NCBI RefSeq assembly: GCF_900536025.1
Contig: NZ_UNOZ01000025.1
Location: 1 to 64,000 of the forward strand
Source: Pseudomonas reidholzensis
Lineage (GTDB): Bacteria; Pseudomonadota; Gammaproteobacteria; Pseudomonadales; Pseudomonadaceae
Length of the DNA: 64,000 bases
Direction of reading: 5' to 3'
In this document: positions 45,683 to 54,376 of the stretch, in pieces
Position numbering within the stretch: position 1 is the stretch's first letter
How the letters are laid out: the number at the start of each line of letters is the position of its first letter
Translations under genes and position numbers: made by a program
Notes under the pieces: generated by a model
The model's database searches: none
What the model was told of the DNA's origin: nothing
Seen by the model: the letters and a program-made list of their open reading frames with translations, nothing else

Positions 45683-45784
45683 AAGAGTACTGACACAACC
45701 ACGCCCAATACCACCGTCGGCAAGACCGGGTTCTGGCAGGGAGAAGGCATGAGCCAACCGTTGTTCTGCATCGAACCTGATTAG
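45683..45784 (+). pseudogene. Broken DUF3077 gene
   Basis: It aligns with the intact gene at 35746 for 33 codons (STDTTTPNTTVGKTGFWQGEGMSQPLFCIEP). The start ATG has become AAG although the AGGAGAT site is kept, and after CIEP the frame ends at TAG, so about 60% of the protein is missing. An internal ATG (GMSQ) leaves only a dozen residues. Confidence 0.8.
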
Positions 45785-45799
45785 CCAGCGCTGCCGCCG

Positions 45800-46723
45800 C
45801 TACAGGTGAGCCGCGTCTTCAGCATCTCCGCTTTTCTTCATGAAGATTGGCGCGAGCAACGGCTCGAGAATAACCAGCAGCATGGCCAACGCGATCACCG
45901 CAAATGCCAGGAGAGCACCCCGGTTAGGCTCCTGCCCATAAACCACCAATGCCAGGCCGAACTGGGTCAACGGCAGCACGAACTGCATCAACCCCATAAC
46001 ACTCAACGGCAAACGCCGGGCGGCAAACGAGAACAATGCCAACGGCAACAGCGACACCAGCCCGCAAAGCAGAAGAAGGCCTTGCTCGCTCGACGTGAGT
46101 CCCGCGATGCCTTGGATCGGCGCGCTGAGCCACACAATCAGCGGGATGAGCACTACGCCTAGCACTAGCGACTCGACGAACAATCCCGACCAGGGCGACA
46201 GATGTGCCAGCTTCTTCAGCCATGCATAGCCACCCCACGTGAACCCGATCACCAGGAATACACGGCTGTCGAGGCCGCTGGCGCTCAAGAACAGGTACAG
46301 CACACTCAGTACCACCAGAGCTAACGCCACTGCACGCCAACGCGAAAGCCGCTCGCGATAGACCAATAGGCCAAGGGCAATGCCTAGCACCGGCGCGATC
46401 AGATAGCCCAAGCCGCTTTCCAACAGGCGGCCATGGATTGACGCCCAGATGAACGTGCCCCAGTTCGCCGCCACCAATAGCGCAGCGGCCGCATGCAAGA
46501 CCACGTCGCGAAATTTCAGCCCCCGCAACAACGGTTGCAGCTCCCGGCGAAGCGCCAACACCAAGGTTACGCACAGCAGTGACAGCAGGATCCGGCAGCC
46601 CAACAACGCCAGCGCCGGTAGGCTGGCCAAGGCTTTCCAGTACAGCGCTGAGAGCCCCAGCAGGCAGTTTGAAGCGAGCGCCGCCGACAGCCCGGCAGTC
46701 GTGGACATGGATTTAGCGGACAT
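45800..46723 (-). CDS. EamA/RarD-family membrane transporter
   Basis: This 307-residue protein has ten predicted helices in two EamA halves (LLGLSALYWKALASLPALALLG near the start; LPLSVMGLMQFVLPLTQFGLAL in the second half). It belongs to the RarD subgroup of drug/metabolite transporters; substrate unknown. The start at 46723 may instead be the ATG at 46708. A divergent, inverted relative of the upstream part of the structured leader lies just upstream (46770-46915). Its 3' end abuts the broken repeat at 45779, so the repeat insertion or deletion ended here. Confidence 0.85.
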   Translation of the reverse strand: MSAKSMSTTAGLSAALASNCLLGLSALYWKALASLPALALLGCRILLSLLCVTLVLALRRELQPLLRGLKFRDVVLHAAAALLVAANWGTFIWASIHGRLLESGLGYLIAPVLGIALGLLVYRERLSRWRAVALALVVLSVLYLFLSASGLDSRVFLVIGFTWGGYAWLKKLAHLSPWSGLFVESLVLGVVLIPLIVWLSAPIQGIAGLTSSEQGLLLLCGLVSLLPLALFSFAARRLPLSVMGLMQFVLPLTQFGLALVVYGQEPNRGALLAFAVIALAMLLVILEPLLAPIFMKKSGDAEDAAHL

Positions 46724-46769
46724 GGCCGGTACCCAGCCTGGAGATGATTTCCATAGCCATCATTTTTCT

Positions 46770-46915
46770 CGTCGCTATCGGGTAACGCTGCGCGCCGCGT
46801 TGCAGCAACCCGCCGAGACTAGATCGCTGCCCGAGCACCCGCAAAGAAAAAGGGGGCGAGGATTGTGTTTTGGGAATTGGACTACAGAACAGGAGATAGA
46901 TCTGATTGGTCAGCC
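46770..46915 (-). repeat. Third, diverged copy of the leader's upstream part (inverted)
   Basis: Read on the minus strand it shares with 35052-35160 and 44995-45100 the sequence of blocks GATCAGAT/GATCTATC, TGTAGTCCA, TTTCCCAAA, a T-rich run, GCGGGTG and TCTAGTCTCGG, followed by a GCTGC/GCAGC hairpin. It stands upstream of the EamA gene, so the common part is probably a promoter with a short leader. The three-way-junction part is absent. Confidence 0.5.
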
Positions 46916-46992
46916 TCAAATCAGAGGCTGTAGGGAACTTCCACCCCTTGCAGCAAAGGCGAAGCCCCTCACCGTGCATAGCAGTGGTGCAG

Positions 46993-47030
46993 CCGGCCTC
47001 TTCGCGGGTAAACCCGCTCCCACAGGGTTA
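46993..47030 (-). repeat. REP-like element (single)
   Basis: GCGGGTAAACCCGCTCCCACAG is a single REP-type palindrome in the spacer between the EamA gene and the ATPase gene. The spacer 46916-47106 holds nothing else recognisable. Confidence 0.5.
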
Positions 47031-47106
47031 GGCGTCGCTGGCTAGAACGTTTTTTGCACGAGACCACAGCACCAGACTGGATGCGTAAGGCTCCCCACGC
47101 AGCGAC

Positions 47107-48267
47107 TCAAAACCTACCAAGCAACGCTTGGCGCTCGCGCCACATTTCCTGCACAAACGGATCGGTAACGCCATACAACCCATGCCCTCTGCGCATGATC
47201 AGGTTGGCGGCGAGCAATTCATTGGCAACCGGCTGTATCTCTTCAACCCGCACCTCTCGGCCCACGAACCTGGAGTACTCACTGGCCGCCTCATTTGAAA
47301 ACACGCCCCGCGTGTCGCCCTCTACCGACGCTATCCGAGCGAAGATGGCTTGAGCTAATGCCCCCAACTCATCGACTTTCATCAATTCGAGGTCTGCCGC
47401 CGCTGATCTGAGGGTTGCCGCAATCACAGGGAACACCTCATCAGGCCCGGCGGCAGAGGGCGAGTGAATCAACTGGCGGAGTGCACGAAGAAACTCCTCC
47501 GGCTTGCTGCCCAGCGTTTTGAACGCCTGCACTGCCACTTCCAGCGTGGGCAGGTTGGCAATGCCATCGTTCTGTAGCCGCATGAGCCAAAACTCGACGT
47601 AGTCACTCCCCAGCAGCGGATACGGAACATTGGTCGCGCCGGCGAAGGCTTGATTTCGACGCGCAGTCAGCTCATTGACCATCGCGCGGTGAGAGCCCGT
47701 ACCGATGAACAGAAAATGCCCTGGGGTGTTGGGCCGGGGATTGATGGCGTCGCGAGCGGCTTTGAGCGCCAGCATCATCTGCTGGCCATCCTCAGTCGTG
47801 ATCGCATGCTGCACTTCGTCGACGATGAGGACGACATCTGTCTTGGCCTGGTCCACGACCACAGTCAGCGCCTCGGCCAGCGTGACACCGCCTGCTTCGC
47901 CCAAGGTATCCAGATTGAAGCCGAACTTGAGGCCGACAGCTTCCAACTCTACGCCGCGCAGGGCCTTCAGCTTGCGTAGAAATAACGAGGTTGGCGTCTG
48001 CAGATCAACCAGGGCCTTGCGTACGGCGGCCAGCACCAACACCACCGGGCTGGTTTGGGTATCGCTCCACAGATCGACATAGATCACCAGCGCCCCACCG
48101 GCCTCCAACGCGGGGATCAAGTCGTTCTTCAGGAACGTTGTCTTGCCCGTGCGGCGCAGGCCAGAAAGGAACAATCCTGAACGCAGACCGATGTCGAGCG
48201 CTGTCGGTTTTAGCAGCTGCCTGGCCATATCAGCGGCCAGCTCAGGGCGCAGGAAGATGTCGGTCAT
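47107..48267 (-). CDS. Orphan AAA/P-loop ATPase
   Basis: This 386-residue protein has Walker A GLRRTGKTTFLKND (about 35-48), Walker B DVVLIVDEVQHA (near 150), and a sensor-like FIGTGSHRAMV. The C-terminal part looks like a winged helix (LLAANLIMRRGHGLYGVTDPFVQ). Such ATPases resemble the STAND/Archaeal-ATPase group; several are linked to defence or toxin functions, but no partner gene is adjacent here, so the role stays open. The ATG at 48267 is preferred to 48330; upstream stand AT-rich repeats (48278-48319). Confidence 0.75.
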   Translation of the reverse strand: MTDIFLRPELAADMARQLLKPTALDIGLRSGLFLSGLRRTGKTTFLKNDLIPALEAGGALVIYVDLWSDTQTSPVVLVLAAVRKALVDLQTPTSLFLRKLKALRGVELEAVGLKFGFNLDTLGEAGGVTLAEALTVVVDQAKTDVVLIVDEVQHAITTEDGQQMMLALKAARDAINPRPNTPGHFLFIGTGSHRAMVNELTARRNQAFAGATNVPYPLLGSDYVEFWLMRLQNDGIANLPTLEVAVQAFKTLGSKPEEFLRALRQLIHSPSAAGPDEVFPVIAATLRSAAADLELMKVDELGALAQAIFARIASVEGDTRGVFSNEAASEYSRFVGREVRVEEIQPVANELLAANLIMRRGHGLYGVTDPFVQEMWRERQALLGRF

Positions 48268-48277
48268 GGTTTTATCC

Positions 48278-48319
48278 AGAATTATTGGCCAGCAATAATT
48301 ATTGGCCCAGAATAATTCT
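48278..48319. promoter_or_regulatory. Nested AT-rich repeats upstream of the ATPase gene
   Basis: The direct repeats AATTATTGGCC start at 48280 and 48297 (17 bases apart), and AGAATTATT/AATAATTCT form outer inverted ends over 42 bases. The region ends 11 bases from the ATPase start, a position suited to an operator, perhaps for the ATPase's own winged-helix domain. Confidence 0.45.
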
Positions 48320-48377
48320 ATGTAAAGCAAGACCGGGCCGAATCAGGGGCGATTGGCACGTTACAGCCCTGTCAGTA

Positions 48378-49079
48378 CTACTCAAGCGTCGAAGGCGCCA
48401 CCAACCGATACCCAACCCCCGGCTCGGTAATGATGAACCTGGGCGTCGTAGGATCATCTCCCAGCTTCTGCCGCACATGCGCCACCACAATCCGCAAGTA
48501 ATGCGTGTCGTCCACATGCGTAGGCCCCCAGATATCCTTGAGCAGCTGCTGCTGGGTAATCACCCGCCCCGGATGCCCGGCCAACTGCGCCAGCAGCGCG
48601 TACTCCTTGCGCGTCAGGGCCACTTCGACCCCCTCCAGGGTCACCTTGCGAAAGGCAAAATCCACCAGCAACGGCCCAAAGCTCGCCGTCGCCTGCCCCG
48701 CCTCGGCCTGCGGTGCCTGGCGCAGCAAGGCGCGGATGCGAGCGAGAAACTCCTGGATGCCGAACGGCTTGGTCACGTAGTCATTGGCGCCGCCATCCAG
48801 TGCATCGACCTTCTGCACTTCACTGGCGCGCACCGACAGGACCATCACCGGCACGGTGCTCCACTCGCGCAATTCGCGCAGCACCTGCTGGCCGTCCATG
48901 TCGGGTAGGCCGAGGTCGAGCACAACCAGGTCGGGCTTGGCCAGCGCGGCCTGGGCCAGGCCTTCGCCGCCGGTGGCGGCTTCGATAACCTTGTAGCCCT
49001 GGGACACCAGGCTGATACGCAGGAACTTGCGGATCTGCGGCTCATCGTCGATGACCAGCAGGGTGGCGGCTTGGCTCAT
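48378..49079 (-). CDS. kdpE: Response regulator of K+ uptake
   Basis: This 233-residue OmpR/PhoB-type regulator has a receiver domain with DDE pocket (VIDDEP), phosphorylated D55 in VVLDLGLPDMDG and K in VTKPFG. The winged-helix DNA-binding domain has LTRKEYALLAQLAGHPGRVIT. It activates kdpFABC when phosphorylated by KdpD. The ATG at 49079 overlaps the kdpD stop (ATGA). Confidence 0.95.
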   Translation of the reverse strand: MSQAATLLVIDDEPQIRKFLRISLVSQGYKVIEAATGGEGLAQAALAKPDLVVLDLGLPDMDGQQVLRELREWSTVPVMVLSVRASEVQKVDALDGGANDYVTKPFGIQEFLARIRALLRQAPQAEAGQATASFGPLLVDFAFRKVTLEGVEVALTRKEYALLAQLAGHPGRVITQQQLLKDIWGPTHVDDTHYLRIVVAHVRQKLGDDPTTPRFIITEPGVGYRLVAPSTLE

Positions 49080-51730
49080 GAGGCGTCGCTTTCGGTTTCG
49101 GGTTGAGGGGGCAGCGGCAAGCATAAAGTGATGCAGGTGCCCTGGCCATCGACGCCGTCGCCGACCAGGATGCTGCCGCCGTGCGCGCCGATCATGCCCT
49201 GGCAGATCGCCAGGCCGAGGCCGGTGCCCTGGCCGCCGCGGTCGCCGCGGGCGGCGGTGTAGAACATGTCGAAGATCTTTTCGCGCTCCGCCACGGGGAT
49301 GCCGGGGCCCTGGTCACTGACGGCGAAGCACAGCTGCTCTTCGCGCACTTGGAGGTGCAGCTCCAGGCGGCCATTGCTCGGCGAGAAGCGGGCGGCGTTT
49401 TCCAGCACGTTGACCAGCGCCTGCTCGATCAGCGCGGCATGCACGAACAGCAGCGGCAGCTCGGCCGGGACGTCGGTGCTGACGCGCAATGGCGCCAGCA
49501 CCGCACGCAGGCGATTGAGGGCGCTGCCGACGATGTCTGCGGGGGCGACCCAGTCGCGGGCGAGCTTCAGGCCGCCGTGGCCGAGGCGGGTCATGTCGAG
49601 CAGGTTCTGGATGTAGCGGTCGAGCCGTTCGGCTTCGTTGCGGGTGCCTTCGAGCAGCTCGCGGCGGTCATCCGGGGGGATCGCGTCGCCAAGCGCGAGC
49701 AGGCTGTCGATACTGCCGCGCATGGCGGTCAGTGGGGTGCGCAGGTCGTGCGAGACCGAGGCCAGCAAGGCACTGCGCAACTGCTCGGTTTCGCCATGCA
49801 GGCGCGCGGCTTCGAGTTGCTCGCCCAGCCGGGCGCGGGCCAGGGCCTGGGCCAGCGGTTGGCCGAGTGCGGTGAGCATTTGCCGACGTTCGCTGCTGAG
49901 CAGCTCGCCGGAACGCGGGCGCACGCCGAGCAAGGCCAGCGGCTGGTCGTCGACCGCCAGCGGCCACCACCACCAGCGGCCATGGGGCAAGGTGTCGCTG
50001 CCGTGGCCGGCGGCCTGGCCGTGTTGCCAGGCCCAGTCGGCGGCGGCGCGCTCGTTGTCGGTCAGTGCCGGGGGCTGGCCGCTGGCGACTTGCAGCAGGC
50101 CTTCGCTGCCGCGTTCGAGCAGGCACGCGTGCACATCCTGCCAACCGTCCAGGTGCTGGCTGGCGGCGTTGAGCACGGCCTGGCGATCGGTCGCCACGGT
50201 CAGCCGGCGCGACAGGTCGAGCAGCTGGCTGGTCTGCGCCTGGGTCTCGCGCAGGGCCTGCAACTGGCGACGCTGGCGGGCAGCGAGGTTGCCGGTGAGC
50301 GCGGCCATCAGCAGGAAGAACACCAGGGTCAGCACGTCCTCTTCGCGCTGGATGCTGAAGGAGAAGTTGGGCGGGATGAACAGGAAGTCGTAGCTCAGGA
50401 ACGACAACGCGGCGCAGGCCAGCGCCGGGCCAAGGCTGCTGCGCACGGCGACCAGCAGCACCGCAGCCAGAAACACCAGGGAGATGTTCGGCAGCGCCAG
50501 CACGCTGGACACCGCCCAGGCCAAGCCCGCCGCCAGCACCGTGGCGAGCAACGCCAGCAGGTAATGGCGCCAGACCCATACGCGCTTGGCCACGGTGCGT
50601 GCCGAGGCGGGCTGGGTATCGCGGTCGAGCACGTTGATCTCGAGCCCATGGCTTTCGCGCAGCAAGCGCGCGGCCACGCCGGCACCGAACAGGCGCCGGC
50701 GCAGGCGATCGCGGGATTGGCCGACCAGCACCAGGCTGGCGCGGCGTTCAGCGGCGTGCTGAATCAGCGTGCGGGCAACCTCGCCAGCGCGCAGCAGCAC
50801 CACTTCCCCGCCCAGCCGCTCGGCCAGTTGCTGCGCCGCCTGCAAACGCTGGCGGGCCGTCTGGTCGCGCAGCTTGCCGTTGTCGACATGCACCAGGCTC
50901 CACGGCAAATGACGACGCTGGGCGACTCGGCTGGCATGCCGCACCAGGCGCTCGGCCTGCTCGTCACCGTCGACGCCGACCAGCAAGCGCCCGCGCAAGG
51001 CCGGCGCCTCCTGGCCGCGCTGGCGATAACCGTGGGCCAGGTCGGCGTCGACCTGGGCGGCGGCGGTGTGCATGGCCAGTTCGCGCAAGGCGCTGAGGTT
51101 GGTCTGCGAGAAGAACGCGTCGATGGCCGCCCTCGCCTGCTCCGGCACGTAGACCTTGCCTTCGCGCAGGCGCTCGAGCAGCTCACGCGGGGGCAGGTCG
51201 ATCAGCACCAGCTCGAAGGCTTCTTGCAGGACCCAGTCCGGCAGGGTCTCGCGGACCTGCACGCCGGTGATGTCGCGGACCTTGTCGTTGAGGCTTTCCA
51301 GGTGCTGGACGTTGACCGTGGTGTAGACATCGATGCCCGCCGCCAGCAGCTCCTGGACGTCCTGCCAGCGCTTGGCATGGCGGCTGTCGGGGGCGTTGCT
51401 ATGCGCCAGCTCATCGACCAGGGCCAGGGCTGGGGCGGCCTTGAGCAGGCCGTCCAGGTCCATTTCTTCGAGGGTCACGCCGCGGTACTCGCTGCGCAGC
51501 AGCGGTTGCTGGAGCACGCCGCCGAGCAAGGCTTCGGTCTCGGCGCGGCCGTGGGTCTCGACCACCCCGGCCAGCACCTGCACGCCTTGGCGCTGCTGGG
51601 CGTGGGCGGCCTGGAGCATGGCGTAGGTCTTGCCTACGCCGGGCGCGGCGCCGAGAAATACCTTGAGCCTGCCGCGGCCTTCACGCGGCAGGCCGGCCAA
51701 CAGCGCGTCGGCGCGGGCGGAGTCACTCAT
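49076..51730 (-). CDS. kdpD: Sensor histidine kinase of K+ uptake
   Basis: The protein has 884 residues. The N-terminal KdpD domain has a Walker A (FLGAAPGVGKTYAM). A universal-stress-like domain follows (LLVGVDGDEQAERLVRHASRVA), then four membrane helices (about 400-490), GAF-like part, HisKA with SVSHDLRTPLTAMRGSIDSLL, and HATPase with NVLENAARFSP and DQGPGIP. It senses K+ limitation and turgor. ATG at 51730 has AAGGA upstream. It lies 9 bases behind kdpC, so kdpFABC and kdpDE form one transcription unit. Confidence 0.95.
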   Translation of the reverse strand: MSDSARADALLAGLPREGRGRLKVFLGAAPGVGKTYAMLQAAHAQQRQGVQVLAGVVETHGRAETEALLGGVLQQPLLRSEYRGVTLEEMDLDGLLKAAPALALVDELAHSNAPDSRHAKRWQDVQELLAAGIDVYTTVNVQHLESLNDKVRDITGVQVRETLPDWVLQEAFELVLIDLPPRELLERLREGKVYVPEQARAAIDAFFSQTNLSALRELAMHTAAAQVDADLAHGYRQRGQEAPALRGRLLVGVDGDEQAERLVRHASRVAQRRHLPWSLVHVDNGKLRDQTARQRLQAAQQLAERLGGEVVLLRAGEVARTLIQHAAERRASLVLVGQSRDRLRRRLFGAGVAARLLRESHGLEINVLDRDTQPASARTVAKRVWVWRHYLLALLATVLAAGLAWAVSSVLALPNISLVFLAAVLLVAVRSSLGPALACAALSFLSYDFLFIPPNFSFSIQREEDVLTLVFFLLMAALTGNLAARQRRQLQALRETQAQTSQLLDLSRRLTVATDRQAVLNAASQHLDGWQDVHACLLERGSEGLLQVASGQPPALTDNERAAADWAWQHGQAAGHGSDTLPHGRWWWWPLAVDDQPLALLGVRPRSGELLSSERRQMLTALGQPLAQALARARLGEQLEAARLHGETEQLRSALLASVSHDLRTPLTAMRGSIDSLLALGDAIPPDDRRELLEGTRNEAERLDRYIQNLLDMTRLGHGGLKLARDWVAPADIVGSALNRLRAVLAPLRVSTDVPAELPLLFVHAALIEQALVNVLENAARFSPSNGRLELHLQVREEQLCFAVSDQGPGIPVAEREKIFDMFYTAARGDRGGQGTGLGLAICQGMIGAHGGSILVGDGVDGQGTCITLCLPLPPQPETESDAS

Positions 51731-51739
51731 GCTCAATCC

Positions 51740-52300
51740 TTATTTCGCGACCGGCGCCATGCGCTCGAGGGCCTGGTTCAAAGCCAGCACGTTGACCACG
51801 GGCGGGCCGATCAATGGGTGGAGGGTGGCCTCTTCAAGCAAGGCTTGCAAGCGCTCTACGGGTATCTGACGGGCCGCCGCTACACGCGGGGTCTGATAGG
51901 CCACAGCCTCTGGCGGCAAGTGCGGGTCCAGGCCGCTGCCGGAGGTGGTCAGCAGGGTCTGCGGCACGGGGCCCTGATCAGCCCGGAACAGCCCAGCGGC
52001 ATCGGCCGTGACCCGCTCGGCCAGGGCCGGGTTGCTCGGTGCGAGGTTGCTGGCACCGCTGGCGACCGTGGCGTAGGCCGCCGCCGAGGGCCGGGCGTGG
52101 AACCAGCCATCGCCGTTGCTTTCCTGGGCGATCAGGCGGGAGCCGCGCACGCGGCCTTGCTCGTCGTGCACCAGGCTGCCGTTGGCCTGCTCGGGGAAGG
52201 CCAGCTGGGCAATGCCCGTTACGGCCAGCGGGTACAGCGCGCCGGTCACCAGGGTCATCAACAGGGCCAGGCTCAGCGCCGGGCGTAGGTAAGTGGTCAT
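51740..52300 (-). CDS. kdpC: K+-transporting ATPase KdpC subunit
   Basis: This 186-residue protein has a single N-terminal membrane helix ([22 protein letters not shown]). The periplasmic domain contains [21 protein letters not shown] and [15 protein letters not shown]. It stabilises the KdpA-KdpB complex. The ATG at 52300 has AAGGAG upstream. Confidence 0.95.
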   Translation of the reverse strand: MTTYLRPALSLALLMTLVTGALYPLAVTGIAQLAFPEQANGSLVHDEQGRVRGSRLIAQESNGDGWFHARPSAAAYATVASGASNLAPSNPALAERVTADAAGLFRADQGPVPQTLLTTSGSGLDPHLPPEAVAYQTPRVAAARQIPVERLQALLEEATLHPLIGPPVVNVLALNQALERMAPVAK

Positions 52301-52311
52301 GTGAGTCTCCT

Positions 52312-54369
52312 TCAAACCAGGTGCAGGGCATTGAGCAGCAGGTCGATCAGCTTGATCCCGGCGAACGGCACCAGCAGCCCGCCGACGCCGTAGATCAGCA
52401 GGTTGCGCCGCAGCAGGTGCGCGGCACTCGCCGCCTGCACCCGCACGCCGCGCAGGGCCAGGGGGATCAGGACGACGATGATCAGCGCGTTGAAGACGAT
52501 CGCCGAGAGGATCGCGCTCTGCGGGCTGGCCAGCTGCATCAGGTTGAGCACGCCCAGTTGCGGGTAGATGGCGGCGAACAGCGCCGGCAGGATGGCAAAG
52601 TACTTGGCCACGTCGTTGGCAATCGAGAAGGTGGTCAGTGCACCGCGGGTGACCAGCAGTTCCTTGCCGACCTGGACCACGTCGAGCAGCTTGGTCGGGT
52701 CGCTGTCGAGGTCGACCATGTTGGCCGCCTCACGCGCCGCCTGGGTGCCGTCGTTCATGGCCACGCCGACATCGGCCTGGGCCAGCGCCGGGGCGTCGTT
52801 GGCGCCGTCGCCGCACATCGCGACCAGGCGGCCGTCGTTCTGCTCCTGGCGGATGCGCGCCAGCTTCTTCTCAGGGGTAGCTTCTGCCAGCACGTCGTCG
52901 ACCCCGGCTTCCGCAGCGATCGCCGCCGCCGTCAGTGGGTTGTCGCCGGTGACCATCACGGTGCGAATACCGAGCCTGCGCAATTCGGCGAAGCGCTCGC
53001 GGATACCCGGTTTGACCACGTCCTTGAGGTGGATCACGCCAAGCAGGCGGCGGTCGACACAGACCAGCAACGGGGTGCCGCCGCTCTGGGCGATGCGCTC
53101 GACTTCCTTGGCCAATGGCACGGGCATTTCCAGGCGCTGCAGGCCGACAAAGCCGAGCACCGCGTCCACGGCGCCCTTGCGGTAGCGGCGCTGCTGGAAG
53201 TCGACACCTGACAAGCGCGTCTCGGCGCTGAAGGCGATCGGCTCGAGCTGATCGGCGTGCGGCTCGGTGAAGTCATGCAACTGGCGCAGGTACTCGACGA
53301 TCGACTTGCCCTCGGCCGTGTCGTCGGCCAGCGAGGCGAGCAAGGCGCCCTCCCCCAGCTCTTTGGCGGTGATGCCGGGCGCGGCATGCAAGGCGCTGCA
53401 GCGGCGGTTGCCAAAGGTGATGGTGCCGGTCTTGTCGAGCAGCAACGTGTGCACATCGCCAGCCGCCTCCACCGCGCGGCCGGACCGGGCGATCACGTTG
53501 AGCCGCACCAGGCGGTCCATGCCGGCGATGCCGATGGCCGAGAGCAGGCCGCCAATGGTGGTCGGGATCAGCGTCACCAGCAGCGCGGCGAGGAAGATCA
53601 GCGGCAGGCTGCCACCTGCGAAGTGGGCGAACGGCTGCAAGGTCACCACCACGATCAGGAAGATCAGGGTGAGGCCGATCAGCAGGATGTCGAGGGCGAC
53701 TTCGTTGGGGGTCTTCTGCCGTTTGGCACCTTCGACCAGGGCGATCATGCGGTCCAGGGTCGACTCGCCAGGGTTGCTGGTGATGCGGATCAGCAGCCAG
53801 TCGGAGACCAGCCGGGTGTTGCCGGTGACGGCCGAGCGGTCGCCGCCGGACTCGCGGATCACCGGCGCCGATTCGCCGGTAATGGCCGCCTCGTTGACCG
53901 CCGCGATGCCTTCGAGCACCTCGCCGTCGCCTGGGATCATCTCGCCGGCGACCACTTTGACCACGTCGTCCTTGCGCAGCTCAGTGGCTGCCACTTGCTC
54001 GAAACTGCCGTCCGCCTTGCGCCGTTCGGCGTTGAGGCCTTGGCTGCCGGCCTTGAGGCTGTCGGCGCGGGCCTTGCCGCGGCCCTCGGCGAGGGCTTCG
54101 GCAAAGTTGGCGAACAGCACGGTGAACCACAGCCACAGGGCAATCTGCACCGCCACGCCAGTGCTCACGCCGCTGTCGGGCGCGAAGCACAGCACGGTGG
54201 TCAATACGGCGGTCAGTTCGACCACCAGCATCACCGGCGCGCGGCGCAACTGGCGCGGGTCGAGCTTGACGAAGGCCTGCACCAGGGCCGGCCGCCAGAG
54301 CGCTGCCAGGCGGGTCTGGTCGGCGCTGGCGCGGCGCACTTTCACTTCAGGAATGGGCATGTTCATCAT
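52312..54369 (-). CDS. kdpB: K+-transporting P-type ATPase, KdpB subunit
   Basis: The protein has 685 residues. The phosphorylation motif is DKTGT with D312, the actuator loop [17 protein letters not shown], and the nucleotide/hinge motif [21 protein letters not shown]. Membrane helices lie at 45-90, 225-280 and the C-terminal ~100 residues. It hydrolyses ATP for high-affinity K+ uptake through KdpA. The start at 54369 lies 7 bases after the kdpA stop with GAGGAA upstream; ATG codons at 54366 and 54360 are alternatives. Confidence 0.96.
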   Translation of the reverse strand: MMNMPIPEVKVRRASADQTRLAALWRPALVQAFVKLDPRQLRRAPVMLVVELTAVLTTVLCFAPDSGVSTGVAVQIALWLWFTVLFANFAEALAEGRGKARADSLKAGSQGLNAERRKADGSFEQVAATELRKDDVVKVVAGEMIPGDGEVLEGIAAVNEAAITGESAPVIRESGGDRSAVTGNTRLVSDWLLIRITSNPGESTLDRMIALVEGAKRQKTPNEVALDILLIGLTLIFLIVVVTLQPFAHFAGGSLPLIFLAALLVTLIPTTIGGLLSAIGIAGMDRLVRLNVIARSGRAVEAAGDVHTLLLDKTGTITFGNRRCSALHAAPGITAKELGEGALLASLADDTAEGKSIVEYLRQLHDFTEPHADQLEPIAFSAETRLSGVDFQQRRYRKGAVDAVLGFVGLQRLEMPVPLAKEVERIAQSGGTPLLVCVDRRLLGVIHLKDVVKPGIRERFAELRRLGIRTVMVTGDNPLTAAAIAAEAGVDDVLAEATPEKKLARIRQEQNDGRLVAMCGDGANDAPALAQADVGVAMNDGTQAAREAANMVDLDSDPTKLLDVVQVGKELLVTRGALTTFSIANDVAKYFAILPALFAAIYPQLGVLNLMQLASPQSAILSAIVFNALIIVVLIPLALRGVRVQAASAAHLLRRNLLIYGVGGLLVPFAGIKLIDLLLNALHLV

Positions 54370-54376
54370 CGATTCC

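Larger units (their letters stand above)
44987..45779 (+). repeat. Long direct repeat, right copy
   Basis: This is the second copy of the block at 35045-35842, same orientation. It keeps the leader, the DUF6124 gene and the REPIN, but stops inside the DUF3077 gene right after the CIEP codons, where the downstream sequence of the transporter gene begins. Confidence 0.85.

Noticed and set aside
49181..52288. 1035-codon plus-strand frame opposite kdpD and kdpC
   Set aside because: It is a mirror frame of GC-rich kdp genes, with H/Q/A/G-rich sequence and no recognisable domain.
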